Shown here piece after piece: positions 46,269 to 55,789 of a DNA stretch of 64,000 nt (its first letter is position 1; every line of letters begins with the position of its first letter). The stretch spans positions 434,001 to 498,000 of the forward strand of contig OX388350.1 of assembly GCA_947579665.1 (NCBI GenBank), written 5' to 3'. The position numbers were made by a program, and so were the translations under genes. The notes under the pieces were generated by a model that saw nothing but the letters and a program-made list of their open reading frames with translations, was not told the DNA's origin and made no database searches. This stretch comes from Sympetrum striolatum. Lineage: Eukaryota > Arthropoda > Insecta > Odonata > Libellulidae.

Positions 46269-46305
46269 CGCGACCGGTTTCGTAATTTGCATTACATCTT
46301 CAGGC
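46269..46305 (-). other. Penelope-type hammerhead-like motif (antisense)
   Basis: The minus strand reads CCTGAAGATG, a TAAT-GCAA-ATTA stem-loop, then CGAAACCGGTCGCG. This fits CTGANGA ... GAAAC with a short stem II and one extra nucleotide next to A9. Eukaryotic PLEs are known to carry such ribozyme motifs. Activity is not implied. Confidence 0.5.
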
Positions 46306-46691
46306 GAAGGGAAAAATTTTTTCAAGGAATATGTAGGATGGTTGAGAGGAAGGGGAGGGGGTGGGTGCATCATGGGAATATTTTGCTTGGTAAGGAGAGG
46401 AGGGGTTAAAAAATAACTAACCCCTCAAAAGTGTGCCATACATAAGAGTCTCAAATCTCTCTTACGATTCCCGACAATATTAGCGACTTACTAGAATTGA
46501 AATTCTGCCCGCCAACTAAACTCAATCCAAACTCAGTGAAAATCTTGTTGTGGACTGTGAATTAGTGATCGCCACTCATTAAAACACGTGTGCTGCGATT
46601 AAATAAGTAATTCTGTGAAGTGTTCCCCGAATCACCACATAAAATTACCGTGTGATATCCTACAACAAAAAACTTCATATCTGAGAGTAGT

Positions 46692-47915
46692 CTTATATTA
46701 ACGAAGGCTGATAAAGGCACTGTGATACAAGACAAGGAACTCTGTTTAGAGAAATTCTCCTCTTTTTTCGACGAGAATAATATAGAAACTATTCCGAAAG
46801 ATCCTAAATTTCACTCCTCCGCAAATAAATCCCTCATAGATAGTCCTTTGTTTTCTGAAAATACTTTCTTACGTCAAAAACCCCCTCCCACCAAGGTTTC
46901 ATGGATTGCCTAAGTTAGCTACGTAAAGAAACCCATCCAGTGAGACCAATAGTGTCTTCACCTACTCACAAATTAGCATTTAAATAATTTAATCCGACAA
47001 CAGACAAACTTTTACCCCAAATACGGTGTGAAGAACTCAGTCGAAATGGCAGCGGATTTAGTGAAAAAGTGTTCCCCAAGAATGCAATTTTAGTGAGCTT
47101 TGACGTGAAAAATCTTTTCACCTCAATACCTATCCAAGAGGCCATACCTTCCGTGGAATCTCACATTACCGCATTAATAATGGACTCTAAAGCATAGAAG
47201 GACTTAATTAATTCAATAAAAATCTGCCTAGAGCGGAATTTCTAAATTTTTGATAGTAAATTTTACCGCCAAAAAGATGGCCTAGCTCTGGGGCCTCCCT
47301 TGTCCCCTATTCTAGCAGATATCTTCATGAACAAAACAGAGGAAAAATTGTTTAATTCAGGTGAATCCTTATTAAAACAGACTCTCTCCTGGAAAAGATA
47401 TTTGGATGATATCTTTTCTTTTGGGGAGGTAGTCATAGACAATTGTGCAATTTCGGTAATAAATTCCTTCCACCCCAATCTGGAGTTCACGATGGAGATA
47501 GATATGAACAGCAAAATCAACTATTTAGATAACTGCATAATCTCAAATGATGGAAGACCAACATTCGAAATATACCGAAAGCCGGAATATACGGACCAAA
47601 TTATCCACAATTCCTCCTCTCACCACTACAACCACAAGCATGCGGGGCTGCATTCAATGCTCCATCGCTAATTGACCATTTCCCAAGAGGAGTTTACAAA
47701 AGAACTCAACGTCATAAAAAACATGGCCAACCACGGTCCTCGTGGAAAAGCTCCTCAAAAAGAAACAAAGGAAACTGGCCGTCGAGAAGATTTCCCCACT
47801 GACAAGACGCCCGTTGCCAGGCGAAGAATGCTCCTTCTAGGGAAAGTGTCACACCAGCTGGGCAATGTTTTCCCCGAAAACATTAGACCAGCATTTCGAT
47901 CCCCGAACAATTCCC
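46692..47915 (+). pseudogene. Penelope-like reverse transcriptase, broken
   Basis: Begins LTKADKGTVIQDK (46692), the N-terminal ADKG box of PLE RTs. The rest is in pieces: PIVSSPTHKLAFK (46947-46985), ILVSFDVKNLFTSIPIQEA (47087-47143), DGLALGPPLSPILADIFMN (47276-47332), catalytic RYLDDIFSF (47395-47422), NYLDNCIISNDGRPTFEIYRK, then HSMLHR, a stop at 47669-47671, and TISQEEFTKELNVIKN. The last part, after a frame change near 47745, reads KVSHQLGNVF (about 47848) and AFRSPNN. The C-terminal GIY-YIG nuclease is lost because a LINE follows at about 47920. The normal GLAMGSPLSP is GLALGPPLSP here. Five or more disruptions make it inactive. Confidence 0.88.
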
Positions 47916-47924
47916 CCCGATTTT

Positions 47925-49888
47925 TTCCGCTTCTTGGGTGCAAATACAGTAAATGATAGTTGGATAGAGTTTCTCCGGATAATCAAAGAAGGTTTAATTA
48001 AATTTGTTCCTACTAAGAGCGTGCGTGAGCGTAAAGAGCCACGGTGGACGAAACCTAAATTACGAGCATTACATAGGAAGCAAAGAGTCATTCACTCGCG
48101 ATGGAGAAAACTCAAAGCATGCGGAACGAACCATGAGCTCGAAGAACAAAACTATAGAGAAGTGCGAAAGTTAGTTAAGGAAGAAGCGCGAAAAGAATAC
48201 CAGGAATACAGATCTCGAACCCTATTAGAATCATTAGGTGGCGATCAGAAAGAATTTTGGTCATACGTGCGTGAGAACCGTGGAGGTCAGTTTTCTGTGC
48301 CTAGCCTTATAAGCGCAGAGGGAATTACCGTAAATAAATCAGAAGATAAAGCTAACTTACTTAACAGGCACTACCAGAAATGCTTCACTGTAGACAATGG
48401 TCAAGTTAAGGATTTTACCTCGCGCATTGATTCAGAGATGTGTCCCATCGAGATATCGGTTGATGGAATTGGAAAATTATTGCAAGATATTGATAGGAAA
48501 AAGGTGCCAGGACCCGAAGGTATTCCCGCTGTTGTAATAAAAACTTTAGCCGATGAAATTGCTCCGCTTCTACAGGTTTTCTATCAGAAATCATTGGATG
48601 AGGGAACCGTCCCAATGTCGTGGAAAAAAGCTAATGTCACTCCGGTGCCTAAGAAAGGGCGTGCGTCAAAACCAGATGATGAAGGCCTATTTCATTAACT
48701 TCAATTTTTTGCAAAATAATGGAGCATATTAAAGCGAGCTCTATCATGCGCTTTCTTTCCGAAAAGGGAGCAATCAGTCAGAGCCAGCACGGATTCCGTA
48801 AAGGTAGGTCTTGTGAGACCCAGTTAGCGCTTTTTATGAATGATGTATCTAAAGCAGCAGACGGCGGTGTTAGATCAGACGCAGTTTTCCTAGATTTCAG
48901 GAAAGCTTTCGACACAGTTTCTCATGAAAAGCTTATCCAAAAGCTGAGTGCCTACGCGATCGACGAAAAAGTTATCAGATGGACCAAATCTTTTCTAGAA
49001 AACAGATCTCAGCGAGTTGCGTTAGATGGAGTTTTATCCGAAGAAATAAGTATCTCATCAGGAGTCCCACAGGGAAGTGTTCTTGGTCCAATCTTATTTC
49101 TAATTTACATTAACGACCTCGTAGATAACGTAAAGAGTAAGGTTAGATTATTTGCCGATGATACCCTGATATACAGAGAGATTTTGACAGAAAACGATTG
49201 TAATGTGCTTCAAGACGACCTGGACGTAATATCAGGATGGTGTAAAGATTGGCAGCTGGATTTAAATATAAATAAATGCGTTGCCATGAGTTTTACGCGC
49301 TCCACAAACATAATTCCCGAGCAGTACCAAATCTCAGGTCATCCATTAGAGTTAGTGCACGACAACAAATACCTAGGAGTCACGTTTCGCAGTAACTTAT
49401 CTTTTAAAGAACATATTCGAGATGCGATAGGAAAAGCGAATAGAATGCAAAGATTAACTGGTAGAACGTTGAGAGGATGCTCATCGAGAGTCAAAGAAAT
49501 AGCTTACTTTTCTCTTATTCGTCCGAGTCTTGAATACTGCTGTGCGGTTTGGGACCCACACGAAGTAGGTTTAGTCTCAGATTTAGAGATGGTCCAGCGT
49601 AGAGCAGCCCGATTCGTTTGTGGGGATTTCAGGTTTGATAGCAGCGTTACGGCAATGATAGAGTCCCTCAGTTGGAATTCACTACAGATGAGAAGATCTG
49701 AATATCGTCGTAAACTTTTCGGAAAGTTCAATCGTTCAGAATTTATAGACGAAGTAAGTGAAATGTTAGTGCCAGTAAGGAGCGATCTCCGAGAGGCATC
49801 GATGGAGCGTTATAGGGAAGTAATCGCAGGGACGGATAATTACTTTTGGTCGTTTTTCCCCCAAGCTATTAGAGATGCTAATAGGTAG
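47925..49888 (+). pseudogene. reverse transcriptase of non-LTR retrotransposon, one frameshift
   Basis: Frame 1 (47925-48698) has the basic linker (WTKPKLRALHRKQRVIHSRW, then KEFWSYVREN) and the RT start KKVPGPEGIPAVVIK and WKKANVTPVPKK. Frame 2 (from about 48690 to the stop at 49886-49888) has MEHIKASSIM, HGFRKGRSCETQLALF (48786-48835), FLDFRKAFDTVSHEK, SGVPQGSVLGPILFLIYIND, catalytic FADDTLIY (49151-49174), KYLGVTF and a long C-terminal region ending FFPQAIRDANR. The only break I see is a one-base change near 48681-48690, just before the RPISLTS block; the frames give no other stop over 650 codons. It is by far the best-kept coding sequence here and probably a young insertion. The endonuclease domain is missing. 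Confidence 0.92.
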
Positions 49889-49965
49889 GAATGAATAATG
49901 GTGGTGTATTACACCCCCTGCCATACGCCTCTGGCGGCTCGCAGGGTATATATCTAAATCTAATG
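47925..49965 (+). mobile_element. 5'-truncated LINE (CR1/Jockey superfamily), inserted in PLE
   Basis: The element starts in the pre-RT linker (about 47925). It ends with CACCCCCTGCCATACGCC-TCT-GGCGGCTCGCAGGG (49911-49945) and 'tatatatctaaatctaa'. The 3' UTR hairpin matches that at 43.85 kb, so both belong to related families. It interrupts the PLE before its nuclease domain. Confidence 0.88.
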
Positions 49966-50019
49966 ACAGTATAATCGGTATTTTAGAGTAACTCTAAACA
50001 AATAATCTAAAATGGAGTG

Positions 50020-50490
50020 CCCACATCCGAAATAATATATGTGGAAGAGCACTTGAGAAACTCCGTTAAGAGAATAGGAGATTAAGTTCGCGATGTTACT
50101 TAGCGTTAGTTAGGCCTCACCTTTTGAGTGTAATGTCGTATTCGGGATTTAGAAAAAGTACAACGAAAGGCAAAGAATTGCTGCGATAAAACAGAGTGTG
50201 TTACTCAGATGATACAGGGAATCATAATAGAAGACAAATTCAAAGGATAAATTTATTAAATAAGTTCAGAGAAATTACGTTCTTAATAGTTATAACCCTG
50301 TTATATGTTCTGATACTACGAGATAGATTAGGGAAAAAGATGCTGGAACGAATCGTATCAAAAATTCATTTTTTCCGCGAAGTATACGCGAAAGCAACCG
50401 TTAGGGGAAAATTGAGTCAAGGTGCCTGCACCCCCTTCCACACGCCGAAAGGCGGCTTGCAGAGTTCTTACATAGACGTAGACAAACATG
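50020..50490 (+). pseudogene. LINE 3' end, second subfamily
   Basis: Fragments read WSAHIRNNICGRALEKL, then QRINLLNKFREITF and ILRDRLGKKMLERIVSKIHFFR. Then comes the 3' UTR ACCCCCTTCCACACGCCGAA-AGGCGGCTTGCAG (50429-50461) with 'tagacgtagac'. It aligns with 43.33-43.9 kb. It lies 55 bp right of the preceding LINE end, so two LINE tails abut. Confidence 0.75.
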
Positions 50491-50499
50491 TTTCGCTAG

Positions 50500-51290
50500 A
50501 GCGAATACTTTGCTAGTTTTTCTCAGAAACACTTTTATTTAGACGCAGTTTCCGATACCTGCTATAGCTTTTCCAGAATAACTTCATTAATAAGTAATTT
50601 AGGTATATACAAATGCACACAAAAGTTGTAGGTTATCTAATAAGCTACAACTTTTATACGAAACATTTTTCGCTGGCGCGAATATTTAGCGAGATATTCG
50701 CAACAAAAGTCTTCACTTCTCGTCCAAGTTAGTCTTTGTGGCTTTTTTATAATACACCAGGAAGCGGCTCGTAATAGAAAATCCCCGATTATCTACGACC
50801 TTTCGATAATTGCACCTCGAGATATCTTTCCTCGAAATCGCTCCCCCGCTCGATATATCTCGCAATTACCTTCCGATCGAGAAAATTAGCCTTTTTTTAC
50901 GCTACTAGGAGATTGGGCTGTAAGGACGCCATCTGAGCGTCATTACGTCGAATTAAAGCTCGTTGGGATCGACGCCATTTCGTCTTTCGCGTATAAAGTC
51001 AATTTCCTCCTTCACTTCCACGAAAAAAGTCGTTTTTTTAAATGGGAATTGGGATTCTTTTTAAAATTGATTGAGGAACGATTTTTCCCGTAGGTTGTTA
51101 AGGGGTCTACTTCTTTAATGACAGCGGAGTCGTCGCTAAGATACGTTCAACGAAGTTAGTATTAAATTTTTTAACGAAATTACGAAAAACTGTTAAGGAC
51201 TTCGGATAGTATTTCCTTAAGAATCTCGAGAAATATATCTTTTGGTGAGAAATGTTGTCTATGATAGTTGTAGACAATTTAATTAACTTT
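50500..51290. other. unassigned; CpG-richer patch at 50.75-51.0 kb
   Basis: 50600-50660 holds an inverted repeat ('acaaaagttgtaggttatct aataagctacaactttta'). 50760-50990 is richer in cga/tcg words ('cgctcgatatatctcgcaat') and looks like unique sequence. No transcript can be defined. Confidence 0.3.
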
Positions 51291-51302
51291 AACTCTTGTT
51301 GA

Positions 51303-51597
51303 CAGGGCCGATTAAGGGCAGGGCCGACGGGGCCGCGGCCCCCACATTTTGGGGGCCCCCACAAAAAATGCGAACAAATAGGTTTTTTAATTTTTCAAGG
51401 ATTTAAGTTGACAAAAAGTGATTCGAAATGCTGGCTAACTGACTTCTCCACTGTATTAGATGGCTAAGTTAAAATTGTGATAATAAATAAATAAAATTAA
51501 TTGAAGACATAATCTTACTGTATAATGTTATTAATTTGTGACCGCAAAAGGGCACATTGATCGGCCCTGGGGCCCCAGCATTCTTAATCCGGCCCTG
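51303..51597. mobile_element. hAT-type MITE, 295 bp
   Basis: Ends CAGGGCCGATTAAGGGCAGG and the inverted ..TTCTTAATCCGGCCCTG, followed inward by GGGGCCGCGGCCCC / GGGGCCCCAG G/C-rich stems. The flanking 8-mers cttgttga (51295-51302) and gttgttga (51598-51605) match at 7 of 8 bases. CAG/CTG-type ends and an 8 bp duplication are the hAT signature. Noncoding interior. Confidence 0.9.
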
Positions 51598-51605
51598 GTT
51601 GTTGA

Positions 51606-52660
51606 CATTAGTATAAAGGGTGTCCCAAGAAGCAGTGATAGTCGACACCTCACTTTGTAGGGTGCCCGCTTATTACTCGTTTTAGAGATACGATTTGTTA
51701 TTCGTACGTTTTTAAAAGACCGTGACTTTCAAGACAGTTTTCCCCATGGCAACGTAAATAATTAAGATGCTGAGTTAATTTATTTTCTCTGGAATAAGTG
51801 AATAGTTGTTTTAATCAACGCAGAGACAATTGTCGTCACAGCTGCTTCTGAAAACTGTGACCACACGAATCTGATCAAAATCTTCGAGGCCAATTTAAAA
51901 AAAAAGTAACGCAAAAATAAACGGTAAAATTTCACTTTCGTGGGGTTTGGGTTTTATTTTTTTTGTTACTAAAAATACCCCGTTTTCGATGATTTTTTCA
52001 GGGAAGACACTTGAAATATTGCGGCATATTATGCAATTTAAAGTGTTCAAAAATCTTAGATAGTTACCCAGAAACAACGATTTTAGTGACCGAGGTACAG
52101 GAATGGCCTCCGGAAAGCTTGTTTCAACGGTTAATTCGTTCACTTTGACGCCAGATGTCACGCCGATGGGCGAGTTTCACATCTCAAAAACAGTGAAATA
52201 TTCCCAGAATGCAACGGTAATTCCTGCGGTAAGAATGAACAGGGGTGGTGGTTTTGAAGGAAAATAACCCGTAAATTAATCAAAATATGACATATTATAA
52301 TGAAAAATAGTATAAAAAAGCAGGATTAAGATACAATAAAGAGTAATAATGCATGGAATAATTGAATAATTAAAATGAGGCAGTTAAGGATGACTTTTGT
52401 TAAAGGTGGATGGGTTGAGTCGGGGGTTCGATGTCTTTTTAAGTAAAAATACGGGTTTTGTCGCAAATGTTGCCTTGCGTTAAGAAAAAGATAGTCACCC
52501 TCTCGTTCGGATCGCAAGCTATAGTTGGTTTGCAAGCTAAATTAGTACCTAAGGTCCTTTAACACAAATATGAATTCTGATATAATAATATATATGAACG
52601 ATGTAGAAATGATTGAAAAAATTATAAAATCTGACTCTAAAATTAAAAGTTAACGAATTA
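51606..52660. other. unassigned; 'gggtgtcccaa' word at 51.6 kb
   Basis: 'aaagggtgtcccaagaagca' at 51617 resembles the complement at 14435-14450 ('ttttgggacaccctgtatat'), so a dispersed element end is likely. No coding frame is recognised. Confidence 0.35.
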
Positions 52661-52669
52661 AAGGCGTTT

Positions 52670-53625
52670 ATACGAAATACCCGTAACGGAGAAAACGAAA
52701 AAATAAGCAAATCAGACAAAATTAACCTCACTCCCCCCACCCTTTTTGCTGAAAAAAGCCCACAATGGAGTAGAAAATTACGAAAAAACAAGCAAATCAG
52801 TCAATATTTACCTCACTCCCCCCACCCTTTTTTGCTCAAAAAAGCCCTCAATCGAGTTGAAAATTACGAAAAAATAAGCAAATCTGACAAATTTTACCTC
52901 ACTCCCCCACCCCTTTTTGGTTAAAATACTCCGAAATCGAGTTGAAAATTACGCAAAAACAATCAAATCAGACCAAATTTACCTCACTCCCCCCACCCTT
53001 TTTGCTCAAAAAAGCCCACAATCGATTTGAAAATTACGAAAAAACAAGCAAATCTGACAAATTTTACCTCACTCCCCCACCCCTTTTTGGTTAAAAAAGT
53101 CCGATATCGAGTTGAAAATTACGCAAAAACAATCAAATCAGACCGAATTTACCTCACTCCCCCCACCCTTTTTGCTCAAAAAAGCCCGCAATCGAGTTAA
53201 AAATTACGAAAAAACAAGCAAATCTGACAAATTTTACCTCACTCCCCCACCCCTTTTTGGTTAAAAAAGTCCGAAATCGAGTCAAAAATTGACAAAAAAC
53301 AGGTCAATCAATCGTACATTACACCCACTCAGCACCCCTTTTCACTCAAGGAAGCCCGTAACCGAGTCTAAAATTAACAAAAAACAGGTCAATCAATCGT
53401 ACATTACACCCACTCAGCACCCCTTTTCACTCAAGGAGGCCCGTAACCGAGTCTAAAATTAACAAAAAACAGGTCAATCAATCGTACATTACACCCACCC
53501 AGCACCCCTTTTCACTCAAGGAGGCCCGTAACCGAGTCAAAAATTGACAAAAAACAGGTCAATCAATCGTACATTATACCCACCCAGCACCCCTTTTCAC
53601 TCAAGGAGGCCCGTAAGCGAGTAGG
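52670..53625 (+). repeat. 85 bp satellite, ~11 units in two blocks
   Basis: Units begin (aaaatta/aaaattg) near 52774, 52860, 52945, 53030, 53115, 53200, 53285, 53370, 53455 and 53540, 85-86 bp apart. In 52860-53285 two variants alternate (cctttttgctcaaaaaagcc and ccctttttggttaaaaaagt), giving a 170 bp dimer. From 53285 a different, very uniform variant (aaacaggtcaatcaatcgta) takes over. Confidence 0.95.
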
Positions 53626-53884
53626 AAATGGAGATATGGGCTCCAGTTAGAGTTGAAATTACTGAAAATCGCCCTAGCGGGAGAACGAGGAAACATTGAA
53701 AATGGACGAAAAAACGTCAAAAATAGGTCATTTTCAAATGAAAATATCTCAAAAATGAAAGGTTTTAGGAGGTATTTCTAAAAATATATATAAGCCGCCA
53801 TCTTTTATCTATAACTTGGTGTAAGTTTCGTCAAAATATTATCATTATTAAGGGAGTTATTCAATTTCTCCCAAACAATACCAA

Positions 53885-54310
53885 AGTGAAATTTTACCAA
53901 CTAAACAATTTACATTCAATGTGATTTATAAAAATATCCGCTAAAATAAGTGAGAGTGGAGAAGCCATAAAAAGACCTTCGTCTTGTTGGTAAAATTCAC
54001 CGTTTAACAAGAAATAATTCTGGTCAGTACACAATTTTGTAAGAAATGTCACTTTTTAGTAGGGGATCAAGTCCAGCACTGTTTAATAAATTTTCCGAAA
54101 TGTTTAAAGTTTCTTTCACGGATACATTCGTGAATAGGTTTGACGCATCAAAAGAAACAAATTTAGCGTTCGGCGGAAGTTGAATATCACCAAGTTTTCT
54201 GCAAAGATCGAGGGATCTCGCCCGATTCTGTGAATTTTATAACATACTTAAAATTGCATTCGAAACAAGTCGAAGATTCTCTTGTTTGACATACGAGTCA
54301 ACACCTCAAT
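53885..54310 (-). pseudogene. Penelope-like RT fragment (-)
   Basis: The minus strand reads RARSLDLCRKLGDIQLPPNA, then KFVSFDASNLFTNVSVKET, then LLKSDISYKIVY, and after a stop NGEFYQQDEGLFMASPLSL-like and LADIFINHIECKLF (53960-53885). This is the central part of a PLE RT (family words SFDVSNLFTNVP and ADIFMNHIE). The YxDD region and all flanks are missing. It abuts the satellite side of the locus. Confidence 0.82.
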
Positions 54311-55490
54311 TGTAACTCAAATCGGTGATGTATTAATGTGTTTGATTATCCAAACTACGAAAACGTATTTCTGATTGGCCTTCGCTTTGGAACTCTTTTG
54401 AAGAAAGGAAGCAATAGATTTTGAAGATGGAAAAAATAGCAATTTCCTGAACATAGATTCCTTAAATATTATACCTTCTTTGGTAATATATTTGGAAAAA
54501 TAGCAGCAGAAAGTGTGAAAACGATGACTAGATTTAGCGACACGAATAAGGAAACTATGTGTTGCTATTGAATTTTTAATTTACATGAAAACAAAGGAAA
54601 ATATTAAGTATAAAATTAAATGTGACTCACCGAAAATATATTCCACACCGCAACGAGAGAGCTCTGCAGGAAGGAACCTTGCGACATGGATCAGAAACAT
54701 CGCCAGAACACAACTTCACTTCGGCACAGCCAAAAAATAACTGACTCCGAGAGAATATTTCGAGCTAAAACTGGCGGAAGTGGAACAATAGAATGAGTAA
54801 CCGCTTTCTGCAAAACATACGCAGCTGGGGGTCATAAACAGAAGCCCCTTCGAAAGTTTTACTTTGGTTTTAGGGCACACTCTGGCGCGCGAGAGGGTCG
54901 TGCGGACGACAATAGGAGTGAGCTTACTCATCTAGCAATTGAAGGTCGAACGAGGAGAAGAGCCTCTATAGCTTTAAGGATTTACTGTTAAAAATTTTTA
55001 ATTTCAGAAATTGCGGCTCTATCAAGAGATTTGAGGGACTTAACGCTAAATTCACTTTTTCTTTAAGCGTTAAATGAGAAAATCTAAAAAGTCTTATTAT
55101 TTATTCATCTTAATATAAAATATAACTTTTCTTCAGCTTAATATTTCCGAAATATAACCATTCAGTTGCCTTTTTCTCCGCATGTTCTCTCAAAACCGAG
55201 GTCGTCTCAGAAAAAGGCGCTCCGGACATAGCTCTTGCACCGCCATCGAAAAGTCGCTTTATTTATCGGTGTCGCAAATTGTCGCAGTATTTTATTTCAG
55301 ATTCTTCTTCAGAAAGCTTCAAAGAACATTTTGGTATAAATAACTCCGCGTACACCGCGCTTATTCACTACTATTTTCCTCACTTTAGGTGGAAATTTGC
55401 CGTAAAATAAGGGGTCTCGATTTTGTTGTATAAATAATGGAAATATTCAACTGTGATCATTCTGACCCAGTATTATGAAGCATAAAGATT
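54311..55490. other. unassigned; one dispersed repeat at 54.30-54.38 kb
   Basis: 'caattgtaactcaaatcggt gatgtatt' is the complement of 10058-10085. The remainder has no recognised feature, including a GC-richer patch at 54640-54930. Confidence 0.35.
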
Positions 55491-55494
55491 AGGT

Positions 55495-55785
55495 TTATAA
55501 TACTGCATCGTTTTTTACCCGATGATTTAGCTCATTTTGGTTCAGGTATGGCTTGAAATGGAAGAATTTTGCGAAAAACCGAGGACCGGCATTTTTCGTA
55601 AAATTTGCTCAACTTTGACCCTCTGTAGAATTGTAACGCGTGGGAACCAACGCAAACGATTTCACAGTTATATGCAGAATTTATTCAAAAACGACTATGC
55701 GAAGTTTCAAAGCCCTCACTCAAAAAAAGCACTTTTTTTATTTTTGGCCAGCTTTTTTCGATTCTAGCCCACTGTGCGGCGGGTG
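55495..55785. repeat. dispersed repeat end shared with 36.69-36.76 kb
   Basis: 'cactcaaaaaaagcactttt' to 'cgattctagcccactgtgc' resembles 36685-36745 ('cactcaaaaaaaacattttt' to 'cgatttcagcccactgtgc'). GCACAGTGGGCT could be a transposon terminus, but no partner end is found. Confidence 0.4.
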
Positions 55786-55789
55786 CCGA

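Larger units (their letters stand above)
45735..47920 (+). mobile_element. Penelope-like element (PLE), decayed
   Basis: Left flank with two hammerhead-like motifs (45742 plus, 46305-46269 minus), then a broken PLE reverse transcriptase from 46692. It is cut at about 47920, where a LINE begins. The motif orientation differs between the two sites, as happens in PLE insertions with inverted terminal copies. Confidence 0.65.

Noticed and set aside
52326..52535. 69-codon minus frame
   Set aside because: No family resemblance and composition like the AT-rich flanks.
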